Assembly (NCBI GenBank): GCA_900540785.1
Contig: UQHF01000038.1
Span: forward strand, 1 to 35,235
Origin: an uncultured Blautia sp.
GTDB taxonomy: Bacteria; Bacillota; Clostridia; Lachnospirales; Lachnospiraceae
Reading direction: 5' to 3'
Length of the DNA: 35,235 nucleotides
This document shows, one piece after another, positions 1-7,173 of the stretch. How positions within the stretch are numbered: the first letter of the stretch is position 1; every line of letters starts with the position of its first letter. The notes beneath the pieces were generated by a model, which was not told the origin of the DNA, searched no databases, and saw only the letters and a list, made by a program, of their open reading frames with translations. The position numbers were made by a program, and so were the translations under genes.

Positions 1-180
1 AACTTCTCAAAAAGTAACAGATAAATTTGCTAAGCGCCGCCAGAATAGAACAACTTTATCCGACCAAAACAGGGATGGATTCTCCGAATACAAAAATTTC
101 GAGAGGGAATTGATCACTGGTTGTTGTAGGCAAATTTATAGCTGAACGTATTATATCATATCGAAATGGAAATGAAAATC
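1..180. other. Left edge, no recognisable gene
   Basis: An open frame without a start codon runs on the + strand from position 2 to a TGA at 143-145 (47 codons, rich in Lys and Arg). It could be the C-terminal end of a gene cut off by the window edge, but I do not recognise the sequence and it may be non-coding. The only context is the tandem repeat block that follows, which looks like an insertion-sequence end. If that is right, this stretch may be the tail or flank of the same element. Confidence 0.25.
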
Positions 181-281
181 CGGGAATCTTGGTTACAAAC
201 CGGGAGTTTCATTTACAAACTGGGAATTTCGGTTACAAAACAGGACTTTCATTTACAAAGTGGGAGTCTTGGGTTACAAAG
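181..281. repeat. Five contiguous 20-bp direct repeats, IS21-end-like
   Basis: Five units of 20-21 bp lie head to tail, at 181-200, 201-220, 221-240, 241-260 and 261-281. Each is close to a GGGA core followed by a TTACAAA core. Units 1, 3 and 5 have GG before TTACAAA, while units 2 and 4 have AT, so there is a 40-bp higher-order period. A decayed sixth unit starts at about 282. There are no spacers, so this is not CRISPR. IS21-family elements are known to carry multiple repeats of about this size at their ends as transposase binding sites, and I infer a solo or degraded IS21-type terminus. No istA or istB gene is visible. Confidence 0.6.
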
Positions 282-376
282 GGGATTCTCGGCTTGCTAT
301 TTACCTGCTATTTACCGTGTTTTACAAATTGGATATGATAAAAGTAAAATATTTTATGTTTATCATTAAAAATTGA

Positions 377-404
377 TTGACAAAGATGAAAAGAGTGATA
401 TACT
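377..404 (+). promoter_or_regulatory. Sigma-A promoter for the DUF2975/XRE pair
   Basis: A perfect -35 TTGACA at 377-382 is followed by a 16-bp spacer and a -10 TATACT at 399-404. This puts the start of transcription about 25 bp upstream of the DUF2975 gene. Confidence 0.75.
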
Positions 405-434
405 GAGTGTTAAGAAATGAAAGGGGTTTTGCTT

Positions 435-944
435 ATGAAAGAAAAAAATTTAAAGAAATCCGCTCGCTTTATCTCCATGCTTCTTAACATAGGCTGCTTT
501 ATTTTCGGTATATTAAGTGCATTACTGTTTATCGGAATTGCAGTGATTATTGGTGTACAACTTTTTTCGCCTGAGATGATGCAGGAGGCATGGAACACCG
601 CTGGTAAAGCAGGACAAACGCTTAGCCTGGGACAATGTGTGTTTTTCTTCTTCTGTTGTTTTGGAGATTTTGTCTGTATTTTTTTAGCTCTATATAATGC
701 CAGGAGAATATTTGGCTGTATTGGAAAAGGAAATTCTCCTTTTACAGAGAAAATAGCAGTTCAGATACGAAAAATCGCATTGTATGTTATGCTTTTTGCA
801 GTGTTTTCGGTGCTTTCTGTTTTTAAGCTGCTGTCGCTTCCATCATTCTTTATGTGCTGCTTATTCGCATTGATTTTGTTTTGCATCTCTCTTATTTTTG
901 ATTACGGGTGTGAGTTACAAAAGGAAGTAGATGAAACATTGTAA
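435..944 (+). CDS. DUF2975 family membrane protein
   Basis: A 169-residue integral membrane protein with four predicted hydrophobic segments (about residues 12-40, 66-86, 111-130 and 135-155). Between segments 2 and 3 is a polar stretch with SPFTEK and a following R-K-I-A, typical of DUF2975 proteins. I chose the ATG at 435 over the in-frame ATG at 417 because AAAGGGG at 420-426 sits 8 bases before 435, whereas 417 has no Shine-Dalgarno sequence. The next gene, a small Cro/CI-type regulator, starts 13 bp later, and this two-gene arrangement is very common in Firmicutes. The molecular role of DUF2975 is not known to me. It may sense or modulate the partner regulator at the membrane. Confidence 0.85.
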   Translation: MKEKNLKKSARFISMLLNIGCFIFGILSALLFIGIAVIIGVQLFSPEMMQEAWNTAGKAGQTLSLGQCVFFFFCCFGDFVCIFLALYNARRIFGCIGKGNSPFTEKIAVQIRKIALYVMLFAVFSVLSVFKLLSLPSFFMCCLFALILFCISLIFDYGCELQKEVDETL

Positions 945-956
945 AGGAGAACGGAG

Positions 957-1172
957 ATGGCAATTATTTTAAGACTGGACAGAATGATGGCGGATAGAAA
1001 AATGAGCCTGAATGAACTGTCTGAAAAGGTTGGGATTGCAAATGTGAATTTATCAAAGATTAAGACGGGCAAAGTAAGTGCTATCCGCTTTTCTACATTG
1101 AATGCCATTTGCAAAGCGCTGAATTGTCAGCCGGGAGATATATTGGAGTATCAGGAAGATATAGAAGGATAG
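957..1172 (+). CDS. Small Cro/CI (XRE/YozG-like) transcriptional regulator
   Basis: A 71-residue protein that is essentially a single helix-turn-helix domain. The recognition region is around residues 17-45 (SLNELSEKVGIA, then NLSKIKTGKVSAIRFSTL), and it ends in CQPGDILEY, the usual end of YozG-type HTH_26 proteins. There is no effector or dimerisation domain. It lies 13 bp after the DUF2975 gene, with GGAGA at 947-951 as ribosome binding site, so the two are almost certainly co-transcribed. It probably autoregulates the promoter at 377-404. Its targets cannot be read from the sequence. Confidence 0.9.
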   Translation: MAIILRLDRMMADRKMSLNELSEKVGIANVNLSKIKTGKVSAIRFSTLNAICKALNCQPGDILEYQEDIEG

Positions 1173-1206
1173 TATTTTGATTTATCAAATTAAAATTTTA
1201 TGACCG

Positions 1207-1260
1207 AAAACGCGCAGAAAATCAACTGTAAAAAATGCGATTGATTTTTTTGTGCGTTTT
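1207..1260 (+). terminator. Long imperfect hairpin after the XRE gene
   Basis: The arm AAAACGCGCAGAAAATCAA at 1207-1225 pairs with TTGATTTTTTTGTGCGTTTT at 1241-1260, leaving a loop of about 15 nt. The descending arm is T-rich and the base is A/T-rich, so it can work as an intrinsic terminator for the DUF2975/XRE unit. Its length and symmetry also fit a small mobile-repeat remnant. Confidence 0.55.
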
Positions 1261-1342
1261 TACGGATAATATAAGCTGGCGCATACGCGAAACAAGAACA
1301 ATAAAGAAAGCATTCAATAAATGAAAAGTTAAGGAGAAATTT

Positions 1343-1669
1343 ATGGAAGATTTCAGTGTGAACAATATGTTGGAAATGCAACAGGCATTGCAGGAAAAGT
1401 ATAAGAATAAATGGGAAGAAATCAGTCCTGAGGCTGGAAAACATAAATTATTATGGCTGCTCGGTGAAATCGGTGAAGTTATAGATATAATCAAGAAGAA
1501 TGGCGATACAAAATCTGTTGAAGATAAAGAACTGAGAGAACATTTGGTTGAGGAAATGGCAGATGTATTGATGTACTACAATGATGTCTTGCTTTGTTAC
1601 GGAATCAGTGCAGATGAACTTAAAGAGGCATATGCAGCTAAATTCGAAAAGAATATGAAACGCTGGTGA
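1343..1669 (+). CDS. MazG-like nucleotide pyrophosphohydrolase
   Basis: A 108-residue all-alpha protein with the MazG/dimeric-dUTPase metal-binding pattern. The first helix pair carries LGEIGEVIDIIKK (about residues 41-53) and the second EEMADVLMYY (about 71-80), which supply the acidic residues that bind Mg2+. The family hydrolyses (d)NTPs, often damaged ones, to the monophosphate and pyrophosphate. AAGGAG lies 7 bases before the ATG. A pyrophosphatase-like gene follows about 180 bp downstream on the same strand, which would fit removal of the pyrophosphate product, but co-transcription is not certain. The exact substrate cannot be told. Confidence 0.85.
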   Translation: MEDFSVNNMLEMQQALQEKYKNKWEEISPEAGKHKLLWLLGEIGEVIDIIKKNGDTKSVEDKELREHLVEEMADVLMYYNDVLLCYGISADELKEAYAAKFEKNMKRW

Positions 1670-1702
1670 TGTTCAACCATGTTTTGTAATTTCTGCTTTA
1701 GA

Positions 1703-1877
1703 ATGGAGGCATATAAAATAGAAGAATCTTATTATGAATTGCATTGAGAGAACTGAATTTTTCAGCAGTAATTGGCATCAGTGGAATGATATTGCAGAAT
1801 GTATCAGTAGATTTAATAAATTCAACCATTGCGGAGGTAGGCGGCATGATTGGAGACATTGTTACAGTAACAGTTGA
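1703..1877 (+). other. Overlapping short frames, possible gene remnant
   Basis: Two short frames overlap here. One runs 1703-1747 (14 codons, from an ATG) and one runs 1734-1877 (47 codons, rich in aromatic residues, with SSNWHQWNDIAECI). The second has the composition of a real protein but stops inside the pyrophosphatase-like gene. A single frameshifted, decaying gene would explain both. I do not recognise the family, and chance reading frames remain possible. Confidence 0.2.
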
Positions 1878-2169
1878 GAGACCTCTTGGAAGTTATCACC
1901 CGGTGCATAAGGATATATATTATCCGATTAACTATGGCTATATTGAAGGGATCATCGCACCGGACGGCGAGGAGCAAGATGCATATATCTTGGGAATCAA
2001 TGAGGCGGTTAAGAAGTTCACAGGCAAAATCATCGCAATTATTCACAGATTGAATGATGTGGAGGACAAATGGGTGGTCTGCCCTGAAAGTATGATATTT
2101 ACCAGAAAAGAGATTATGGAAAAAGTGCAATTTCAGGAACAATATTTTCGTTCTGAACTGATAATGTAA
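1846..2169 (+). CDS. Short inorganic pyrophosphatase-like protein
   Basis: A 107-residue protein resembling the core of family I soluble pyrophosphatases. It has a strand with VERPLGSYHPVH, then YPINYGYIEG, then APDGEEQDAY, in the position of the D-x-D-x-x-D metal site, and NDVEDKW near the place of the second acidic/Lys cluster. It is clearly shorter than the roughly 170-residue classical enzymes and one metal ligand of the first cluster is Glu, so full activity is not assured. I start it at the ATG at 1846 because GGAGG lies 8 bases upstream and homology-like sequence begins there. An in-frame TTG at 1744 would add 34 residues that do not look like the family. It sits after the MazG-like gene, an enzyme class that makes pyrophosphate. 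Confidence 0.7.
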   Translation: MIGDIVTVTVERPLGSYHPVHKDIYYPINYGYIEGIIAPDGEEQDAYILGINEAVKKFTGKIIAIIHRLNDVEDKWVVCPESMIFTRKEIMEKVQFQEQYFRSELIM

Positions 2170-2292
2170 ATAAGAACTGGCAGAGCTGAAAGTGAGAGAT
2201 ACTTCTGGTTTATGAAGAAAGAAGCTGGAGAAAGGAATAATAAAAAACAAGTTCACTTGATGCTATGAATATAAACGAAAGGATATTTTTAT

Positions 2293-2928
2293 ATGCAGAG
2301 ATTATTTTTAGCGTCCTTATTTAAAGATGTGTCTCAAATATTTCAAGATTTTGCAAATGAAAATCTTGTAGGTAAGACAGTAACCTTTATTCCGACTGCT
2401 TCATTACCAGACAAGCTAGATTTTCATGTGGAATATAGCAAGGAATTATTACAAAAAATGGGACTTATTGTTGATGAATTGGAAATTTCTACAGCTGCTT
2501 ATTCACATATAGTAAACAAATTAAAGAATAACGATTATATTTATGTTACTGGGGGAAATACGTTTTTTCTGCTTCAAGAAATGAACAGATCAGGTGCAGG
2601 AGATTTGATTAAAACGCAAATCAATGCAGGAAAATTGTTTATAGGTGAATCTGCTGGTGCAATTTTGCTGGCACCTGATATTGAATATGTAAAAGATACA
2701 GATAATCCTCTTGTAGCGCCGCAATTAAAAACATTTGAAGCATTGAATATTATAGATTTTTATCCTGTGCCACACTATAAAGATGATTTTCTGAAGGAAA
2801 CTGTGGAAATGACAATTTCAAAATATGGTACAGCATTGTCACTTGTTCCATTCTGTAATTCACAGGCTATACTTGTTATGGGAAAAGAGAAGCAAATTGT
2901 TTCAGAAAAAAGTGATATTAAGTTTTGA
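2293..2928 (+). CDS. Peptidase E-like protein (family S51, class I GATase-like fold)
   Basis: A 211-residue cytoplasmic protein. It carries YVTGGNTF (about residues 84-91), the nucleophile elbow GESAGA with Ser120, and PVPHYKDD with His161. These are hallmarks of S51 peptidases such as PepE, which cleave Asp-X dipeptides, and of related cyanophycinase-like proteins. Ser120 falls at the same number as in Salmonella PepE. Length is normal for the family. The ribosome binding site is AAAGGA about 10 bases upstream. No promoter or partner gene is evident, and base composition is AT-rich like its neighbours. The true substrate could differ from Asp-X dipeptides. Confidence 0.85.
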   Translation: MQRLFLASLFKDVSQIFQDFANENLVGKTVTFIPTASLPDKLDFHVEYSKELLQKMGLIVDELEISTAAYSHIVNKLKNNDYIYVTGGNTFFLLQEMNRSGAGDLIKTQINAGKLFIGESAGAILLAPDIEYVKDTDNPLVAPQLKTFEALNIIDFYPVPHYKDDFLKETVEMTISKYGTALSLVPFCNSQAILVMGKEKQIVSEKSDIKF

Positions 2929-3029
2929 CTTAAAGAGTGATTCAGCAAGATAAGTTTGTAGTGCAAAAGCAGTTAGTCGAACGTTTGTATTTTTTCTTCT
3001 TTCCATCTATGTACTTTTAAAAAGTGTTT

Positions 3030-3038
3030 TGCTATAAT
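3030..3038 (+). promoter_or_regulatory. Extended -10 promoter for the DUF1016 gene
   Basis: TGcTATAAT at 3030-3038 is an extended -10 element with no good -35 hexamer at the expected distance. It lies about 77 bp before the DUF1016 start. Since the gap before uvrB is only 29 bp, transcripts from here may also run into uvrB. Confidence 0.6.
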
Positions 3039-3114
3039 GTGATAAGAATAGAGTTGATTTGTTTGTACCAACGGTAATCTGTTTTTTAATAATGGACGAA
3101 AAGAGTGTGAGTCA

Positions 3115-4161
3115 ATGGATAACAATCAAAATGAAAAATTTTATAATAAAGTAATAGAGTTATTCCAAAATGCAAAGAAAAATTTATCTGTTGCAGTCAA
3201 TATGACAATGGTATATTCCTATTATGAAGCTGGTAGAATGATTGTTGAAGAAGAGCAGGATGGAAAAGAGCGTGCTTCATATGGAAAATATATTTTAAGA
3301 GAATTATCAGAACGTTTAACAGAAAAACTGGGGCGGGGTTATTCGTATGATAATTTGAAGTTAATGAGGAAATTTTATTTAGTTTATTCTAAAGATTCAA
3401 TTGGGGAAACAGTGTTTCCCCAATCTGAAAAATTACCAATTACAAAAGAGGGAAGAAAGTTTTATTTAAGCTGGTCACATTATCTTATTTTGATGAGAAT
3501 AAATAATATTGAAGAACGCCATTTTTATGAAATAGAAGCATACAGAAATAACTGGAGTAAGGGAGAATTGTCAAGGCAGTATGGAAGTTCCTTATATGAA
3601 AGATTGGCATTGAGCAGAAATAAAGAGGAAGTAATGCGTCTTGCGATAGAAGGTCAGATGCTTGAAAAGCCCGAAGATATATTCAAAGACCCGTATATTT
3701 TAGAGTTTACAGGACTTCCGGAACTTGTTACTTATACGGAAACAGAATTGGAAAATAGAATTATAGATAATTTGCAAAAGTTTTTATTAGAACTGGGAAG
3801 AGGATTTACTTTTGTAGGCAGACAAGTTCGCTTTACATTTGAAGAAGAACATTTTAGAGTTGATTTGGTGTTTTATAATCGCTTACTGCGTTGTTTTGTA
3901 TTGTTTGATTTGAAAATTGGTCAATTAAAGCACCAGGATATAGGACAGATGCAGATGTATGTAAATTATTATGATCGAAAAGTTAAATTGGACGATGAAA
4001 ATCCAACAATAGGTATTATTATTTGCAAAGATAAGAAAGATGCCATTGTGGAAATGACATTACCTAAAGATAACAATCAGATATTTGCAAGTAAATATGA
4101 GACAGTACTTCCCAGTAAAGAAGAGCTGCAAACCTTATTAGAAGATAAAAATCTGGAATGA
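3115..4161 (+). CDS. DUF1016 (YhcG-family) PDDEXK nuclease-like protein
   Basis: A 348-residue protein with the two-part YhcG layout. Residues about 8-170 form the DUF1016 N-terminal helical, DNA-binding-like domain (YEAGRMIV, YSYDNLKLMRKFY, LSWSHYLILMRI). Residues about 190-340 form a PDDEXK nuclease-like domain, with Asp250 in FRVDLVFYN, the D-L-K triad at 265-267 and Gln279 in the following helix. The family is widespread, is often carried on mobile or defence-associated segments, and has been linked to nucleic-acid processing. It is the last gene of the AT-rich block and ends 29 bp before the uvrB ATG. No restriction-modification or toxin partner is next to it. Confidence 0.88.
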   Translation: MDNNQNEKFYNKVIELFQNAKKNLSVAVNMTMVYSYYEAGRMIVEEEQDGKERASYGKYILRELSERLTEKLGRGYSYDNLKLMRKFYLVYSKDSIGETVFPQSEKLPITKEGRKFYLSWSHYLILMRINNIEERHFYEIEAYRNNWSKGELSRQYGSSLYERLALSRNKEEVMRLAIEGQMLEKPEDIFKDPYILEFTGLPELVTYTETELENRIIDNLQKFLLELGRGFTFVGRQVRFTFEEEHFRVDLVFYNRLLRCFVLFDLKIGQLKHQDIGQMQMYVNYYDRKVKLDDENPTIGIIICKDKKDAIVEMTLPKDNNQIFASKYETVLPSKEELQTLLEDKNLE

Positions 4162-4190
4162 ATGAAGAAGGATTGAAAAGAGGAAAATTT

Positions 4191-6182
4191 ATGGACCATT
4201 TTGAATTAGTATCAGAATACAGCCCTACCGGTGACCAGCCTCAGGCGATTGAGCAGCTTGTAAAAGGTTTTCAGGAAGGCAATCAGTTTGAAACTTTGCT
4301 TGGCGTCACAGGCTCAGGTAAAACCTTTACGATGGCAAATGTGATTCAGGCTTTAAATAAACCAACCCTTGTACTTGCCCACAATAAAACACTTGCAGCC
4401 CAGCTTTACGGCGAGTTTAAAGAGTTTTTCCCCAATAATGCGGTGGAATATTTTGTATCTTACTACGATTACTATCAGCCGGAAGCATATGTTCCTTCCA
4501 CAGATACGTATATTGCAAAAGATGCTTCCACAAATGATGAGATTGACAAGCTTCGTCTTTCTGCTACAGCAGCTCTTTCTGAAAGACGGGACGTGATCAT
4601 TGTGTCTTCCGTATCCTGTATTTACGGACTTGGTTCTCCGAAGGATTTCCAGGATATGATGATTTCATTAAGACCCGGTATGACAAAAGACAGAGACGAG
4701 GTGATCCGTCAGCTTGTGGATATTCAGTACACGAGAAATGAGATGGATTTTCACAGAGGAACGTTCCGTGTAAGGGGAGATGTACTGGAGATTTTTCCGG
4801 CAAACTATACGGACTGCGCAGTGCGCGTGGAATTTTTCGGAGATGAGATTGAGCGTATTACCGATATTGATGTGCTGACAGGAGAAATCAAGTGTGAGGA
4901 CAAGCATGTTGGAATATTCCCGGCTTCCCATTATGTTGTTCCTATGGAGCAGATTTTGAAGGCCTCCGGGGAAATTGAGGAGGAGCTTCGGGGACAGGTG
5001 GAATATTTTAAAAGCGAGGATAAGCTTTTAGAGGCGCAGAGGATTGCGGAGCGCACCAATTTTGATATAGAAATGATGAAGGAAACCGGATTCTGTTCCG
5101 GAATTGAGAATTATTCCAGGTATCTTTCCGGTCTGGAACCGGGACAGCCGCCGTATACGCTGATGGATTATTTTGGAGATGACTTCCTTCTTATTATAGA
5201 TGAGTCTCATAAGACCGTTCCTCAGGTTGGCGGAATGTTTGCAGGTGATCAGAGCAGAAAGCAGACGCTTGTAGATTACGGGTTCCGTCTGCCTTCTGCA
5301 AAAGATAACCGTCCCCTTAATTTTGGAGAGTTTGAGTCAAAGCTTGACCAGGTACTTTTTGTATCTGCAACTCCGGGAGAATATGAATTTAACCATGAGC
5401 TTTTGCGGGCGGAGCAGATTATACGTCCAACCGGTCTTCTTGACCCCAAAGTGGAGGTTCGCCCTGTAGAAGGACAGATAGATGACCTTGTAGGGGAAGT
5501 AAATAAAGAGATTGAGAAAAAAAATAAGGTTCTGATCACTACGCTCACAAAACGTATGGCAGAGGACCTTACTGATTATATGAAGGACATTGGAATCCGC
5601 GTCCGGTATCTTCACTCAGATGTAGATACTCTGGAGAGGGCGGAAATTATCCGTGATATGCGCCTTGATGTATTTGACGTTCTTGTGGGAATCAACCTTT
5701 TAAGAGAAGGTCTTGACATTCCGGAGATTACGCTTGTTGCCATTCTCGATGCAGACAAGGAAGGATTTCTGCGTTCCGAGACGTCTCTTATCCAGACGAT
5801 TGGACGAGCTGCAAGAAACAGCGAAGGTCATGTCATCATGTATGCAGATAATATGACGGATTCCATGAGAAAAGCGATCAGCGAGACGGAGAGAAGAAGG
5901 GCAATCCAGGAAGAATATAACAAAGCACATGGAATTACGCCGACTACCATTAAAAAGGCAGTGCGTGATTTAATTGCTGTGTCCAAAGCAGTTGCAAAGA
6001 CAGAGGATAAACTTAAAAAAGATCCGGAATCTATGAATCGCAAGGAGCTTACAAAGCTGATTGCTCAGGTGGAGAAGCAGATGCGTGCTGCAGCCGCAGA
6101 TTTGAATTTCGAGCAGGCAGCAGAGCTTCGAGATAAGATGATCGAGCTTAAGAAAAATCTGGAAGAGATCCAGAAAGATTAA
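4191..6182 (+). CDS. uvrB: UvrABC excinuclease subunit B
   Basis: A 663-residue DNA-damage recognition helicase of nucleotide excision repair; it takes the lesion from UvrA and positions UvrC. Visible features are Walker A GVTGSGKT (residues 38-45), the beta-hairpin region with YYDYYQPEAYVP, the DEAD-like box DESHKTVPQ, helicase motifs V and VI (GINLLREGLDIPE, QTIGRAARN), and a C-terminal UVR domain (KQMRAAAADLNFEQAAELRD) that binds UvrC. I use the ATG at 4191 because AAGAGGA precedes it and MDHFELVSEY is the normal N-terminus. An in-frame ATG at 4158 overlaps the previous gene and would add 11 atypical residues. uvrA is not in the window; the next gene starts 28 bp downstream. Confidence 0.98.
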   Translation: MDHFELVSEYSPTGDQPQAIEQLVKGFQEGNQFETLLGVTGSGKTFTMANVIQALNKPTLVLAHNKTLAAQLYGEFKEFFPNNAVEYFVSYYDYYQPEAYVPSTDTYIAKDASTNDEIDKLRLSATAALSERRDVIIVSSVSCIYGLGSPKDFQDMMISLRPGMTKDRDEVIRQLVDIQYTRNEMDFHRGTFRVRGDVLEIFPANYTDCAVRVEFFGDEIERITDIDVLTGEIKCEDKHVGIFPASHYVVPMEQILKASGEIEEELRGQVEYFKSEDKLLEAQRIAERTNFDIEMMKETGFCSGIENYSRYLSGLEPGQPPYTLMDYFGDDFLLIIDESHKTVPQVGGMFAGDQSRKQTLVDYGFRLPSAKDNRPLNFGEFESKLDQVLFVSATPGEYEFNHELLRAEQIIRPTGLLDPKVEVRPVEGQIDDLVGEVNKEIEKKNKVLITTLTKRMAEDLTDYMKDIGIRVRYLHSDVDTLERAEIIRDMRLDVFDVLVGINLLREGLDIPEITLVAILDADKEGFLRSETSLIQTIGRAARNSEGHVIMYADNMTDSMRKAISETERRRAIQEEYNKAHGITPTTIKKAVRDLIAVSKAVAKTEDKLKKDPESMNRKELTKLIAQVEKQMRAAAADLNFEQAAELRDKMIELKKNLEEIQKD

Positions 6183-6210
6183 AAATGTTCAGGAATAAAG
6201 AGGTGCAAAA

Positions 6211-7173
6211 ATGGCTTCGGAGATTCAAAAATTAAGATCCGAAAAGAAAAATGAAATATATATTATGAGGGAAGATCTTCTTCCCTTTTCTATGGGCGGA
6301 AATAAGGTGCGCATTGCAGAGGCTTTTTTCCGGGATATGCAGGAGAAAAATTGCGATGCGATGCTGATTTACGGAGAAAAGCATTCCAATCTCTGCCGTG
6401 TCCTTTCCAATCTTTGCTGCAGCAGGGGGATTCTCTGTGTGATGATTTGTTCACATGGAGAAAACGAGGAAGAAAAGGTTACGAATAATACACGTTTTAT
6501 AGAGTGGAGCGGGACAGAAATCGTACACTGTAAAAAAACGGAAATTGCAGAGACAGTGGAAGCTCAGATGAACCGACTCAGAGAGATGGGAAAGAAGCCT
6601 TATTATATTTATGGAGATAAGACGGGAAGAGGAAACGAAGGAACAGCCGCGGCAGCATATGCAGAGGCATATGAAGAAATCCGGGAATTTGAGAAAAAAA
6701 TAGGCTGGGAATTTGATTATATCTTTCTTCCATCGGGAACTGGAGCAACGCAGAGCGGTCTTCTCTGCGGACATTTTCAGGCAGAGGATAAAAAGAAGAT
6801 TATGGGGATCATGATTTCCTCCAGAGAAAAAGAGAGAATGTTTTCTATTATTCAGGAGGGGATTGAGGAGTACCATAAAAAAAGTGGGAGAGGACTAAAG
6901 ACAGACTACGAGAAAGAGATTTTTCTTTTGGACGAATATCGTCTGGGAGGATATGGTCTGTATGATGAGAGTGTGAAAGAGTGTATCAGAAGGCAATACA
7001 GAACGAATGGCATTCCCCTTGATCCCATTTATACGGGAAAAGCGTTTTGGGGAATGGAAGAGTATATAAAAGAGAATCATATCAAAAACAGCAGGATTCT
7101 CTTTCTTCACACAGGAGGAACGCCCCTGTTTTATGATTTTTTACAAAAAGAAGAGGAAAGTTGTAAATGTTAG
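6211..7173 (+). CDS. PLP-dependent enzyme, D-cysteine desulfhydrase/ACC deaminase-like fold
   Basis: A 320-residue fold-type II PLP enzyme. MREDLLPF is followed by SMGGNKVR, with Lys32 as the predicted Schiff-base lysine. HSNLCR lies in the position of the substrate/PLP-phosphate-adjacent SN motif of the family. LPSGTGATQSG (about residues 173-183) is the phosphate-binding glycine loop and LHTGGTPLF near the C-terminus is the usual final motif. Known relatives act on D-cysteine, beta-chloro-D-alanine or 1-aminocyclopropane-1-carboxylate. Its stop overlaps the start of the GT2 gene by 7 nt, so it heads a coupled cassette of GT2, ATP-grasp and two EamA proteins. I infer that it makes or modifies a small amino acid used by that cassette; a stand-alone desulfhydrase is the alternative. 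Confidence 0.8.
   Translation: MASEIQKLRSEKKNEIYIMREDLLPFSMGGNKVRIAEAFFRDMQEKNCDAMLIYGEKHSNLCRVLSNLCCSRGILCVMICSHGENEEEKVTNNTRFIEWSGTEIVHCKKTEIAETVEAQMNRLREMGKKPYYIYGDKTGRGNEGTAAAAYAEAYEEIREFEKKIGWEFDYIFLPSGTGATQSGLLCGHFQAEDKKKIMGIMISSREKERMFSIIQEGIEEYHKKSGRGLKTDYEKEIFLLDEYRLGGYGLYDESVKECIRRQYRTNGIPLDPIYTGKAFWGMEEYIKENHIKNSRILFLHTGGTPLFYDFLQKEEESCKC

Noticed and set aside
181..281. Regular repeats as a CRISPR array
   Set aside because: The units are contiguous, 20 bp long and diverged, with no spacers and no cas genes nearby.
4158..4190. Upstream ATG for uvrB
   Set aside because: The extra 11 residues are not UvrB-like, the ATG overlaps the DUF1016 stop, and a better ribosome binding site precedes 4191.
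6211..7173. Plain cysteine biosynthesis or desulfhydrase gene
   Set aside because: The fold matches, but the coupled neighbours are a glycosyltransferase, an ATP-grasp ligase and flippase-like proteins with no sulfur genes, so a stand-alone catabolic role is less likely, though not excluded.
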